Assembly: GCA_003162245.1 (NCBI GenBank)
Contig: PMMM01000040.1
Coordinates: forward strand, 1 to 48,715
Length of the DNA: 48,715 nt
Reading direction: 5' to 3'
DNA from: Phycisphaerales bacterium
Lineage (GTDB): Bacteria; Planctomycetota; Phycisphaerae; UBA1845; Fen-1342
Part shown: piece after piece, positions 8,338 to 17,200 of the stretch
How positions within the stretch are numbered: the stretch's first letter is position 1
Layout of the letters: each line of letters starts with the position of its first letter
Notes under the pieces: generated by a model
The model's database searches: none
What the model was told of the DNA's origin: nothing
The model's input: the letters and a program-made list of their open reading frames with translations, nothing else
Translations under genes and position numbers: made by a program

Positions 8338-8823
8338 ATGCTGAAGCGTCCGCCCAAACCGGCGAGCATGACACTCAATCTCGCGCCCATGGTGGACGTG
8401 ATGATGTGCCTGATCGTCTTCTTCCTGCTCGCCAGCAAGATGGTTGCCGCCGAGCGTTACCCGGTCGATCTGCCGTGGGCGGTGGCGGGCAAGCAGGTCG
8501 AGCAGAGCGATCTCGGCCAGCGGGTCACCATCACCGTTCGCAAAGCGAAGGACAGCGACGAGTCGGCGGAGTACGTGGTGGCCGACTGGGACGGCCGGCA
8601 GATCGTCGAGCGCGTGCTGTTGCCCAGCGAGGTTGAGTCACTGCTTCAGAACCGGGCCGCGCGGGCCGTCCGCGAGAACCAGAAGCTGCGCTGCGTGATC
8701 CGCGCCGACCGGATGGTCATGTACAAGCACGTCGAGTACGTGCTGCGGGGCTGCGGCCTGGCCCAGATCCGCGACATCGTCTTCAGCGTCAACGAGGGCA
8801 CCGAGGCGGAGGGACGGGGATGA
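8338..8823 (+). CDS. ExbD/TolR-family protein (first copy)
   Basis: A 161-aa ExbD/TolR-type protein: a short cytoplasmic tail, one membrane helix (about 19-37) and a periplasmic domain. The helix carries the conserved motif NLAPMVDVMM with the proton-carrying Asp at residue 20. The start chosen is ATG 8338, four bases after the ExbB stop; longer readings would overlap ExbB and lack the family N-terminus. The periplasmic part is longer than in the typical ExbD and includes an acidic segment (AKDSDESAEYVV). It overlaps the second ExbD gene by four bases (ATGA), pointing to equal translation of the two copies and perhaps a heterodimer in the motor. Confidence 0.92.
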   Translation: MLKRPPKPASMTLNLAPMVDVMMCLIVFFLLASKMVAAERYPVDLPWAVAGKQVEQSDLGQRVTITVRKAKDSDESAEYVVADWDGRQIVERVLLPSEVESLLQNRAARAVRENQKLRCVIRADRMVMYKHVEYVLRGCGLAQIRDIVFSVNEGTEAEGRG

Positions 8824-9284
8824 AGCGGCCGCTGGAGCCCGCCGCCGAGACGGTTCCCAACCTGGCACCGATGGTCGACGTGATCATGGTGCTGCTGGTC
8901 TTCTTCCTGCTCGGTACCTCGCTGGACCTCGTCAAGCAGGGCATCCTCCAGACCGAGCTGGACCCGCGCAGCGGCCCGGGCGGCGGACAGGCCGTCCAGA
9001 TCAACCCGCTCATCCGTATCGCGCTGGGCGACGTGAACCACGGTGCGTCGGCGTCGATCCGCGTGCTCGACACGGCGCTGCCGGAAGGCGATTTTCAGCG
9101 CCTGTACGCGTACCTGCGCGAGCGCCGCCAGGCCGGGGCCGACCCGGACAACCCGGTCATCATCGGCGCCGAAACCGACGTGCGCTGGAAATTCGTGGTC
9201 AGCGCGATGGACGCGGCGGTGCGGGCCGGCTTCAAGAACGTGCAGTTTGCGGTCAGTTTTCGCGCCGGCAGCGTGGGAAGCTGA
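8820..9284 (+). CDS. ExbD/TolR-family protein (second copy)
   Basis: A second ExbD/TolR-like protein, 154 aa, translated from an ATG overlapping the stop of the first. The helix motif NLAPMVDVIM again has Asp at residue 20. The periplasmic parts of the two copies differ clearly, so this is an old duplication rather than a recent one. ExbB5-ExbD2-type motors normally use two ExbD chains inside the ExbB pentamer; two different genes suggest an asymmetric ExbD dimer. The stop is 42 bp before the TPR gene. Confidence 0.92.
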   Translation: MKRPLEPAAETVPNLAPMVDVIMVLLVFFLLGTSLDLVKQGILQTELDPRSGPGGGQAVQINPLIRIALGDVNHGASASIRVLDTALPEGDFQRLYAYLRERRQAGADPDNPVIIGAETDVRWKFVVSAMDAAVRAGFKNVQFAVSFRAGSVGS

Positions 9285-9326
9285 TCGCAGAGCCGCGGAG
9301 AGCGCTGAGGCCGCTGAGAGAAAACC

Positions 9327-12002
9327 ATGAGGTCAATGTCCCTGGCCTGGCTGCTGGTTCTATGCACATCCGCCGCTCGCACGGCGGCTCAAGAGGAGTC
9401 CAAGCCGGTCTCCGACGACATCCAGCGCATGGTCCGCGAGGGGATGGTTGAAGCGCTGGAGACGAAGCTGCGCGGCGTGACGATCGAGGACCAGGGCCTC
9501 CTGGCGCAGGCGTACGCCAACAAAGCCCGCCGCGTTCAGGCCAATGACGAGCGCAAGCGGGCCTTCGAAAAAGCCGACGAGAAATACCGCCGGTGGATTG
9601 AGGCACTCCAAGAGGCAGCCAAGCGCGGCGGGGCCAAGGGCGCGGTGCGACTGGCGGCCGGCCGGGTCAGCTACGCCGACATGCTCCTCTCCGGGCCGAT
9701 CGCCTCGGACCTGGACAACTTCGAGCTCAGCCTGGGGCAGCGCGGCGATCGCGCCCTGCTGGTCAAGTTGTTCGAGACGGCCCGCACACAGTACGAGAAA
9801 GCTGGGAAGGAGCTTGCACCGCTGATGGAGGACCTGACCGCGCAAGAGGAAGACCTGCTGGCGGCCGGCCTCTACGACGTTCTCCAAAACGCGAACCTCA
9901 ATCAGAAGCTCAACCTCGGCTGGACGGACTATTACCTCGGCGTGCTCGAGGACAAGGACGAGCAGAAGAAGCGTGAGTTCTTTGTTGCCGCCGAGCGCCG
10001 GCTCCAGGAGTTGGTCAACCTGAACCCGGCGGGGGCGCTCCGTTATACGTGCTATCTGGCCCTGGCGATGGCGCAGCGCGAGCAGGAGAAGTTCAAGGAC
10101 GCCAGCGGGAGCTTCAAGTACGCGCTGGCCGATGACGCCGAGCCCGCCACCGCGGCCCGCGTGCGGTACGAGCTGGCCCGCTGCCAGCTCAAAATGGGGA
10201 AGTTCGACGATGCCCGCGCTACGCTCCGGCCCCTGGTTGAGAAGGACGCTCAGAATCTGGGCGCCGCCGATCGTCCGGCGCGGTTCTACATCAACCTGGC
10301 ACACGTCTGGGACGCTTACAGCTATTTGTTAGAGGCCGATGCGATCCGGCGGGAGGCAAAGGACAGTGCGTCGCGCGCGGCGACACTGAAGCAGGCCCAG
10401 CGGACGCGCGAAACGGGGCTGGGCAAGCTCAAGCATCTCGCCGACCAGGGCGGATCCTGGCCGGCCCTCGTGCAGATTTACGTGTCGGCGAGCATCAACC
10501 TCAAGGCCCCGCTCGACAAGCTCGAGCCTATCGAGCTGCTGTTCTCCGCCGGCGCATTGATGGAGCAAAAGCGTTACGCCGACGCACTGGAGCGCCTGCG
10601 TGAGGCCGCCAAGCGTGAAGGCGTCGCGCCTGAGCTGCTGGGCGACGTGCTTTACGACCTGGGCTGCTGCCAGGTCCAACTCAAGCAGCAGCGCGACGCC
10701 GCCGAGACGTTCGCCCGGCTGGCGGCGGAGCAGCGCGGCCACCCGAAGGCGCCCGAGGCTGCAACGCTGGCGTATCAGCTTTGGGGCAAGATCGCCGAAA
10801 GCAGCAAGAAGCCCGAGGATTACTTGCGGCTGGCCGACACGTTGCGCAACCTGGTCGAGAGCTTCGCGGACCATCCGGAACGCGAACGGGCCCTGTGGCT
10901 GCTGCCGGTGGCGCTGCAGCTCGCCGGCCGATACGGCGAAGCCGCCGAGCGGTTCGGCAAGGTCCCGCCCAACTCGAAGAACTGGGAAGAGGCACAGTAC
11001 CGGCGGGCATTCTGTGCGTGGAAAGCAGTCGAGATCGCGCGGGCCGGACTTGACCCGGAGGAGTATCGGAAAAGGGTGGAGAAGGCGGCTGCGAACCTCG
11101 TGCAGTATGCCGACGAGGCGCGCCAACGGGCACCGACGGCGCCCAAGCCCGAAACCGTGCTGAAGTGGTCTGCGGAGGCGCGTGTCGCGGCCGGCGAGCT
11201 GCTGCTTTCGCCTGGACTGGAGGCGTACGCCGACGCATTGAAGGCAATCGCGGAGTTCGAGGCGCAGTATCCGGAGAGCGAGTTACTCGGCCGCGTGTTG
11301 GCGCTGCGCATCCGCGCCTACCGCGGGCTGCGCGAGTTCGAGCAGGCCTCGCAAATGTTGCAGCGCTTCCTCCAAACGGCGTCGGCGGCGCAGATCGGCG
11401 GCACGCTCGCGGCGCTGGCGAAGGGGATGCAGGATGAGGTCGAGCGGCTCGACGCCGACAACCAGACCGACGCCGCCCGCAAGCTGGCCGCCGACTCGGT
11501 CGCGACGTTTGAGGAGTTGGAGAAATGGGTGCGGGCCGACCCGGTCCGGGCCGCCAATCTGGAGTTCGTGCAGTCCGGCCGTGCGAAAATGCACTACTTA
11601 GCAGGCCAATACGACGAGGCGCAGCGCATCGCCGCCGCTTTGCTTGAAAAAAACCCAAAGAACGGGAATTACCAGTACCTGCACGCGCTGATCCTGACGG
11701 CCCGGCTGAGGGACAACGCGCCGGCGGCCGAGGTGAAGCCCGTACAGGACGCCTGGGCCGCGCTGCTGACCGACCCGGGGATTCGCCAACGTGCCCCGGA
11801 GCGCTTCTGGGAAGCTCGTTATCACTGGCTGATGATGTCGCTGCGCCTCGGCAGCGCCGCCGACGTCGAGAAGGCGATCACGCAGGAGCGCGTCTGGTCG
11901 CCGGACCTCGGCGGCCCGCCGTGGAAAGAGAAGCTGGAGGACCTGTGGCACCGGGCGCGCGTCGCGCAGGGTCTGCCGCCGGAGACACAGCCCGGCACGT
12001 AG
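9327..12002 (+). CDS. Large exported tetratricopeptide-repeat protein
   Basis: An 891-aa protein with an N-terminal signal peptide (MRSMSLAWLLVLCTSAARTAAQ) and no later membrane segment, so it is probably periplasmic. The rest is almost entirely alpha-helical with TPR-like units, for example ALRYTCYLALAMAQREQEKF, ARVRYELARCQLKMGKFDDA and LLGDVLYDLGCCQVQLKQQ. TPR arrays act as protein-interaction scaffolds. It is the last gene of the DUF1844-VWA-ExbB-ExbD-ExbD series, 42 bp after the second ExbD, with GAGAGA before its ATG. By position it is a candidate periplasmic partner of the VWA/ExbBD motor, comparable to YbgF/CpoB beside TolQRA, though CpoB is far smaller. No enzymatic motif was seen. 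Confidence 0.85.
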   Translation: MRSMSLAWLLVLCTSAARTAAQEESKPVSDDIQRMVREGMVEALETKLRGVTIEDQGLLAQAYANKARRVQANDERKRAFEKADEKYRRWIEALQEAAKRGGAKGAVRLAAGRVSYADMLLSGPIASDLDNFELSLGQRGDRALLVKLFETARTQYEKAGKELAPLMEDLTAQEEDLLAAGLYDVLQNANLNQKLNLGWTDYYLGVLEDKDEQKKREFFVAAERRLQELVNLNPAGALRYTCYLALAMAQREQEKFKDASGSFKYALADDAEPATAARVRYELARCQLKMGKFDDARATLRPLVEKDAQNLGAADRPARFYINLAHVWDAYSYLLEADAIRREAKDSASRAATLKQAQRTRETGLGKLKHLADQGGSWPALVQIYVSASINLKAPLDKLEPIELLFSAGALMEQKRYADALERLREAAKREGVAPELLGDVLYDLGCCQVQLKQQRDAAETFARLAAEQRGHPKAPEAATLAYQLWGKIAESSKKPEDYLRLADTLRNLVESFADHPERERALWLLPVALQLAGRYGEAAERFGKVPPNSKNWEEAQYRRAFCAWKAVEIARAGLDPEEYRKRVEKAAANLVQYADEARQRAPTAPKPETVLKWSAEARVAAGELLLSPGLEAYADALKAIAEFEAQYPESELLGRVLALRIRAYRGLREFEQASQMLQRFLQTASAAQIGGTLAALAKGMQDEVERLDADNQTDAARKLAADSVATFEELEKWVRADPVRAANLEFVQSGRAKMHYLAGQYDEAQRIAAALLEKNPKNGNYQYLHALILTARLRDNAPAAEVKPVQDAWAALLTDPGIRQRAPERFWEARYHWLMMSLRLGSAADVEKAITQERVWSPDLGGPPWKEKLEDLWHRARVAQGLPPETQPGT

Positions 12003-12020
12003 CGCCAGCCCCCTGTGGCT

Positions 12021-12051
12021 GACCTGGAAGAGACAGCGCCAGGTCGCTGTC
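12021..12051 (+). terminator. Pair of mutually exclusive hairpins after the TPR gene
   Basis: Perfect 7-bp stems GACCTGG (12021-12027)/CCAGGTC (12039-12045) and GACAGCG (12032-12038)/CGCTGTC (12045-12051) overlap, so only one can form at a time. They lie 18 nt after the TPR stop. There is no U-run, so a Rho-independent terminator is not certain; mRNA 3'-end protection or attenuation are alternatives. Confidence 0.3.
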
Positions 12052-12162
12052 GTGGGTGCGATCGCTGGTGCGGGAAGCCTCTCGCGCACTCAGACCCGCG
12101 GGAATCCCCTCCCGCAACCCACGCATTCAAGCGACCCGCCGGCACGCCCGATACTTTCTCGT

Positions 12163-13146
12163 ATGGCAGGGCAGCTTTCCAGCGGCATGGCCACGCCCGC
12201 GTCGGCGTGCACGGGCCAATTCGCGCCCCACCGGCGCGGTGCCCACACCGCGCATCTGGTCGTCACCTACCACTACGTCCGTGAGCACAACTCCGACGGC
12301 GTCACCGGCGTCACGCCGCAGGAGTTCGCCGGGCAGATCCGGTCCATCCAGGCCCAGTACCGCGTCGTCACCGTCGAGGAATTCGCGGTCCAGCACGTTC
12401 ACGAGGGCGGACTGGCCGTCATCACCTTTGACGATGCGCTGCGTGACCAGGCCGTGGCGGCGTCGATCCTCGACGACCACGGCCTGCCGGGCGTCTTCTT
12501 TGCTCCGATGCGGCCGTACTCCGACGAGCCAGACCACTGGTGCCCGCAGCACCTCCTGCACGCGCTGGCCGACGAGCTGGGGTGGGCCGAGCTGGAGCGG
12601 CGGGTCGGTCCGCACCTGGCGGGGGTTGAGATCGACGCGGACGAGGCCGACCGGCTGTATCACTACGAGGTCCCGCACAAGCGCCGGCTTAAGTACGCCC
12701 TCGCGTTCGCGCTGCCCGCCGCCGAGGCGGCCGCGGTGCTGCGCGAGGTTAACGCCGGCATCGGTCTGCGTGCGGACGATTGGTACCTGACGGCGGCGCA
12801 GCTCCGGGCGCTGGAGGACGCGGGCCACGCCCTCGGCGGTCACGGCTTCGACCACCTCCCGTACAACACGCTGTCCCCGAAGGCGCAGGCAGCCGACATG
12901 CACCGCGCCGTCCGCCTGATGAACCAGCTATTCGGCACGCTGCCGCGCGCCCTGGCGTACCCGTTCGGGCGGTTCACGTCCGTCACCGCGGCGCTGGCCC
13001 GGGCGTGCGGCTACATCCACACGTTTACTACGGAAGACCGCGTCGATGCGAAGTTCGTCCGCGACGAAATCACCCGCCGCGCGAACGCAACGGCTGACCC
13101 GCGTGTCGACCGCGCGTGTAGCGGCCGCCCCCCGTGTCGGCCGTAG
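12163..13146 (+). CDS. NodB-type polysaccharide deacetylase
   Basis: Predicted metal-dependent carbohydrate esterase (CE4/NodB fold) that removes N-acetyl groups from a polysaccharide; 327 aa from ATG 12163. The catalytic Asp pair is in TFDDALRD (where many family members read TFDDG), the metal-binding histidines are in GGHGFDHLPYN (H-x3-H), and the YPFGRF strand matches the usual YPxG motif. An early LVVTYHYV is also typical. No signal peptide is evident from this start, and no good ribosome site supports any single start, so the N-terminus is uncertain (12052, 12163 or 12187). It is followed 21 bp later by a GNAT gene; this pairing is common in exopolysaccharide or lipo-oligosaccharide modification loci. 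Confidence 0.82.
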   Translation: MAGQLSSGMATPASACTGQFAPHRRGAHTAHLVVTYHYVREHNSDGVTGVTPQEFAGQIRSIQAQYRVVTVEEFAVQHVHEGGLAVITFDDALRDQAVAASILDDHGLPGVFFAPMRPYSDEPDHWCPQHLLHALADELGWAELERRVGPHLAGVEIDADEADRLYHYEVPHKRRLKYALAFALPAAEAAAVLREVNAGIGLRADDWYLTAAQLRALEDAGHALGGHGFDHLPYNTLSPKAQAADMHRAVRLMNQLFGTLPRALAYPFGRFTSVTAALARACGYIHTFTTEDRVDAKFVRDEITRRANATADPRVDRACSGRPPCRP

Positions 13147-13167
13147 GCGAGCACAGGAGAGCTAGAG

Positions 13168-14085
13168 ATGACACCGCAAGTGCGGCCGTGCGACGACGCT
13201 GCCCAGCTTCAGGAGTACATCGACACGTATTGGCGGCACGGGCACGTCCTGGCCCGCGACGCCGCGCTGCTCAAGTTCACGTACGGCACGCCGTGGGTCG
13301 ACCGCGACCGGTTCCCGGCGGGCCTCAGCGTGCTGGGCCTTTACGACCGTGCGCGGCTGGTCGGCTTCCTCGGGGCGATCGTCGCGCCTTATCCGCGGCC
13401 GCAGTCGTACTGGCTGGCGTTGTGGCACGTGCTGCCGGAGTTGAAGGGTGGCGGGCTGGGCGGCAAGCTGCTGCAGCGGATGCAAGAGATCGCGGAGGAG
13501 CGCGACGGCTGGATCGGCACGTTCGGGGCCGGTCCCGAGGCCTTGCCCGTGTACCTGAAGCGCGGCTACTGCGTCCGTGCCGCTCGCCGGTGGATATATG
13601 GCCCGGAGGCCTCCACGCCGGTAAGTCTCGCGCCCGTGTTGCATAGCGCAGAGTGCGAGCCGAGCCCGCAGTGGTTCGACTACCGCTACCATCGGCACCC
13701 GGTCTACACGTATGACGTGCGTCCGCGGGCGATCTTCCGCACAGAGGACAACCCGTGGGGGCGCGTAACGCATGCGTGCTGGCTGGCGGTCGAGGCCCGG
13801 ACCGAGGTCGAGTCGGTCTATCGGGCCGAGTCCGCCCGGGCGACCCAGAACGGCCGGCGGTACCTGATGGACGCCTGGGCGTTTGACCGTCCCGGCTCGG
13901 GCTGGATGCTGGCGCCGGGGGACCTGCCGAGCGTGTTCCACCCGGTCGAAGCCCGCGGCAACATCATCTACGCCGTCGGTCGGCCGTTCGTGGTCGCGCG
14001 CGTGCACAAAGGCGACTGCGACCAGGATCGGCCGAATGCCGCGTCCACCACGGAAGCACACGCGACCGCCACAGGCCACGACTGA
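13168..14085 (+). CDS. GNAT-fold acetyltransferase-like protein
   Basis: A 305-aa cytoplasmic protein with a GNAT domain in its first half: LVGFLGAIVAPYP is the central strand and WHVLPELKGGGLGGKLL corresponds to acetyl-CoA-binding motif A (Q/RxxGxG/A-like). The second half (from about residue 150) has no motif I recognise; it may be a second GNAT-like lobe. The start ATG follows AGGAGAGC. It lies immediately after the polysaccharide deacetylase, so acylation of a sugar precursor or of a polysaccharide-synthesis protein is plausible but not shown. A perfect hairpin terminator lies 57 bp after the stop. Confidence 0.7.
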   Translation: MTPQVRPCDDAAQLQEYIDTYWRHGHVLARDAALLKFTYGTPWVDRDRFPAGLSVLGLYDRARLVGFLGAIVAPYPRPQSYWLALWHVLPELKGGGLGGKLLQRMQEIAEERDGWIGTFGAGPEALPVYLKRGYCVRAARRWIYGPEASTPVSLAPVLHSAECEPSPQWFDYRYHRHPVYTYDVRPRAIFRTEDNPWGRVTHACWLAVEARTEVESVYRAESARATQNGRRYLMDAWAFDRPGSGWMLAPGDLPSVFHPVEARGNIIYAVGRPFVVARVHKGDCDQDRPNAASTTEAHATATGHD

Positions 14086-14141
14086 CGGCCGAGCGCAGGG
14101 ATCCAGAGCGGGGTGGCCGAGTGCCCGCGCGTGGGCAAGAA

Positions 14142-14167
14142 AAGCGGGCGCCGCAGGGCGCCCGCTT
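14142..14167 (+). terminator. Bidirectional Rho-independent terminator between convergent genes
   Basis: A perfect 11-bp stem (AAGCGGGCGCC/GGCGCCCGCTT) with a GCAG loop is followed by GTTT on the plus strand. On the minus strand it is followed by TTTTCTTG. It separates the GNAT gene (plus, ends 14085) from the FG-GAP gene (minus, ends 14217) and can serve both. Confidence 0.8.
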
Positions 14168-14216
14168 GTTTCTGCCGTGCTGAGTTCTTCGCGTCTTTGC
14201 GCCTTGGCGTGAAACG

Positions 14217-17200
14217 TCAGTGTGGGTCGCCGCGGCCGTAGATGATGTACACCTCGCCCGAATGATAGCGGCCGAGTGCGTTGGCCAGCATGGCGCTGAG
14301 GGCGATGTCGCCGCGGCCGTCGCCGTCGAGGTCGCCGATGGCGGTCACGCCCCTGGAGTACACCGTCACGGGGGTGTGGTCGGGGTTGAGATACACAGCG
14401 CCGTTCGGGTTGCCCCCGACGCCATCGCCGTAGGTCAGCGAGCCGCCGCCCAGCGCATCGCCGGTCGCACGGCCGGTGAACTTCACCCCCGGCACGTCAA
14501 AGGTGCCAACCTTGGAGAGTGAGATTGTCCTGGGGGAATTCGGATCGGTGTAGCGCGCCGATCCGTAAATCAAGTACACAATGCCCTTGCCCGTGGCGGC
14601 GCCTGGGGCGGCGATGAGGATGTCGCCGAAACCGTCCCCATCGACGTCACCCGCGCGGCTGACGTTGGCACCGGCTCGGTCGTTCGCATTCTCACCCGTG
14701 AAACGGATCGCCACGTTCGCGTTCACCGCCGCCTGGATCGTCCAGCCGCCGGCCGGACTCTGCAGCGTTGGCGAGCCCAGCAGGACGATCGCCTCGCCGG
14801 CATTACTCGACGCAATCTCGTTCCCCACGATCACATCATCGAAGCCGTCGCCGTTGAAGTCCCCGGCGGCGTCGAACACGCGGGCGAGTTGGGAGTTGGG
14901 GGGGTCACCCTGCAGAAACACGCCGGCCAGGCGATTGGGGTGGAACAAATCGTAAGCCAGTTCCTCGAGCAGGTAGTCGCCTTCGAGACCGGTCGGGCGA
15001 CCGTATACGATGAAGATGCCGCCCAGAACTGGGCCATTGGGATCAAAGTTTTGGCGGACGTCCGGCGAGCCGACCGCGAAGTCCGTGATGCCGTCGCCGT
15101 CGATGTCGCCGACTGTTCGCGCGGACGAGATACGCGCGCCCGCATGGGGCCCGACAATCTGGCGCGTGCGGGACACCAGGTCACTGTAGACCAGCGTAGG
15201 CACCGTCCAGATCGGTGAGTCGCATCGTGCGCTGGATGGCAGGCCGGCCGTGACCGCCGTCGTAACCTGCAGCGCTTGGGCACATCCGGTCGTCGCTAGC
15301 GTGTAGTCGAGCTGGCGGACCGGCCCGGGGAACGACTCCGGCGTGTTTCCCAGGTCTACCCACTCCTGCAGCCACAGCACGTCGTTGGCACGCCCGTAAT
15401 CCATGTCTTTGATGACATAGGTATGCGGCACCGGCATCCCGACGTCCGTGGCATCGCTAATCTGTGCGTCAACGTACGGGAACCTGATCGGGACCGAGAT
15501 GAAGGTGTTCGGGTCGTTGGGGTCAGCGGCCAGGTTGTTGGGGTCGGGGGCCCGGCGGTTGCCCGGTTCAATCCAAAGCTGGGAACGCGTCGGACCGCCG
15601 ACGTAGCCGGGCGTCGCGATGCGATACTGGTAGACAGTGCCCGACAGTGTGCGCTTGCCATCCGGCGGGAGCCCGAGGCGCGGCACGTCCACTTGGCTCG
15701 CCGAATGTCCGGGTGCGATGATGTACAGCCAGGTTCCGTCGGACGTCACGGCGGTACCGAACTTATCGTCCACCGCCTGTCCGAGGACACGCGCTCCCAC
15801 CGTTGTATCCCACGTGCTGACGTTCACGGAACCCTTGCCGTAAAAGCCCGTATACGCGTAGAAACCGGGCAGGATGTCCTGCGACATGCCGGGCTCCCAG
15901 TACATTGCACCCCGCAAGGCGCCCAGTGAGCTGGGCCCCAAAAACAGGCAGGGGCTTGCCGCGTCCCAGAGGTTCTGCACGAAGCAGTGGGTGTCGCCAC
16001 ACGGGGAGTTCGCATCTTTGAGGTAGCTCGTGAGTATCGTCGGAAGCGAGACGCTCGATAGCGTCATGTTTGCCGCGGGTGGATTCCGCGGATCGCGGAG
16101 ATTCCAGTTGGTGATCCAGTTATCGAACCCGACCGGGCCCTGATCGTTCAGCATCGTCTCCCACGTGACGGTGAGGTTCTCGTACGCCGTCTCTTTGCCG
16201 TCGTTGGGATCGCCGCACGTGTCTGTCTCGGCCACGTTGGGGTCGTGAATGCAATCGAAGCAGGTATCTGTCGACGCCGTGGTGTCGACAATCCGGGGGA
16301 ATTGCTCAGCGCGCAGCATGTCGCTGAACATCTGGCCGACTTCGTGCAGGTCGATGATCCGGTCGCCACGCGTTCCGAGGCGCGTCGGACTTTTGAACAT
16401 GGCGTTGCTGCTCGAGCAGATGACGATACCGCCGCGCGTAAACTGCGTGCGGTTCTTTAACCACGTCTGTCCGTCGACGGTGACCTCGAAATCGGAGCGC
16501 TGCTGCAGAAAGCTGCCGGGGTTGTTGGGGTCGGGCAAATCAACCGTGTCCGCAAGATCCCGGGCCGGATCGTACTCGAGCGAACCCATCCCCGAGGAGT
16601 AGGGCGCAGACGACGATGGCTGCCACGGGTTGCCGGCGAGCGTGATGGACTCGGTGCGCGGGAAGCTGAAGACCAAGTCGGGCAGGCCGTCGCCATCCAT
16701 ATCCGGCACATACGTGACGTCGGAGATGCCCTCCGTCCATGTGGTCGTGCGGGGGCAACGAATTCCGGTGAAAACCAAGCCTTGGATGCCGGAAGGCGTC
16801 AGACTCCCGACGGCATTCAGGCGCTTGGGCGCGCGCAGGCGACCCGCCTGCCCGAGAATGAGGTATGCCTCGCCATAGCCGATGCCCTGGACTGATTCGA
16901 GTCGTGGCTTGCCGAACCGCGACACGATCACGAAATCGTCAAACCCATCGCCGTTGATGTCGGGAACGCCGGTCATCGCGCTGCCGGCCAGGTCGTTGAA
17001 GTTGAAGCCTTGCAGGATGGCGCCTTTGCTGAGGACGCCGGTGTTGCCGTTCGGGTTGCTCAGCGGATCGAGCTGGTTCAGATCGAACGTTCCGATCAGG
17101 CGATCCGTCAGCTCCAGCCGCGCCCGCTGGCCGTTCGGTTTCAGGGCGTACCCGGATGCGATCGGGTCGATGCCGTCCGTCACGCTGTAGTAGTAATAAT

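Noticed and set aside
15515-15560. Repeated gttggggtc units that look like a short DNA repeat
   Set aside because: They encode DPN/DPNDPN protein repeats of the FG-GAP lipoprotein; no CRISPR-like spacing.
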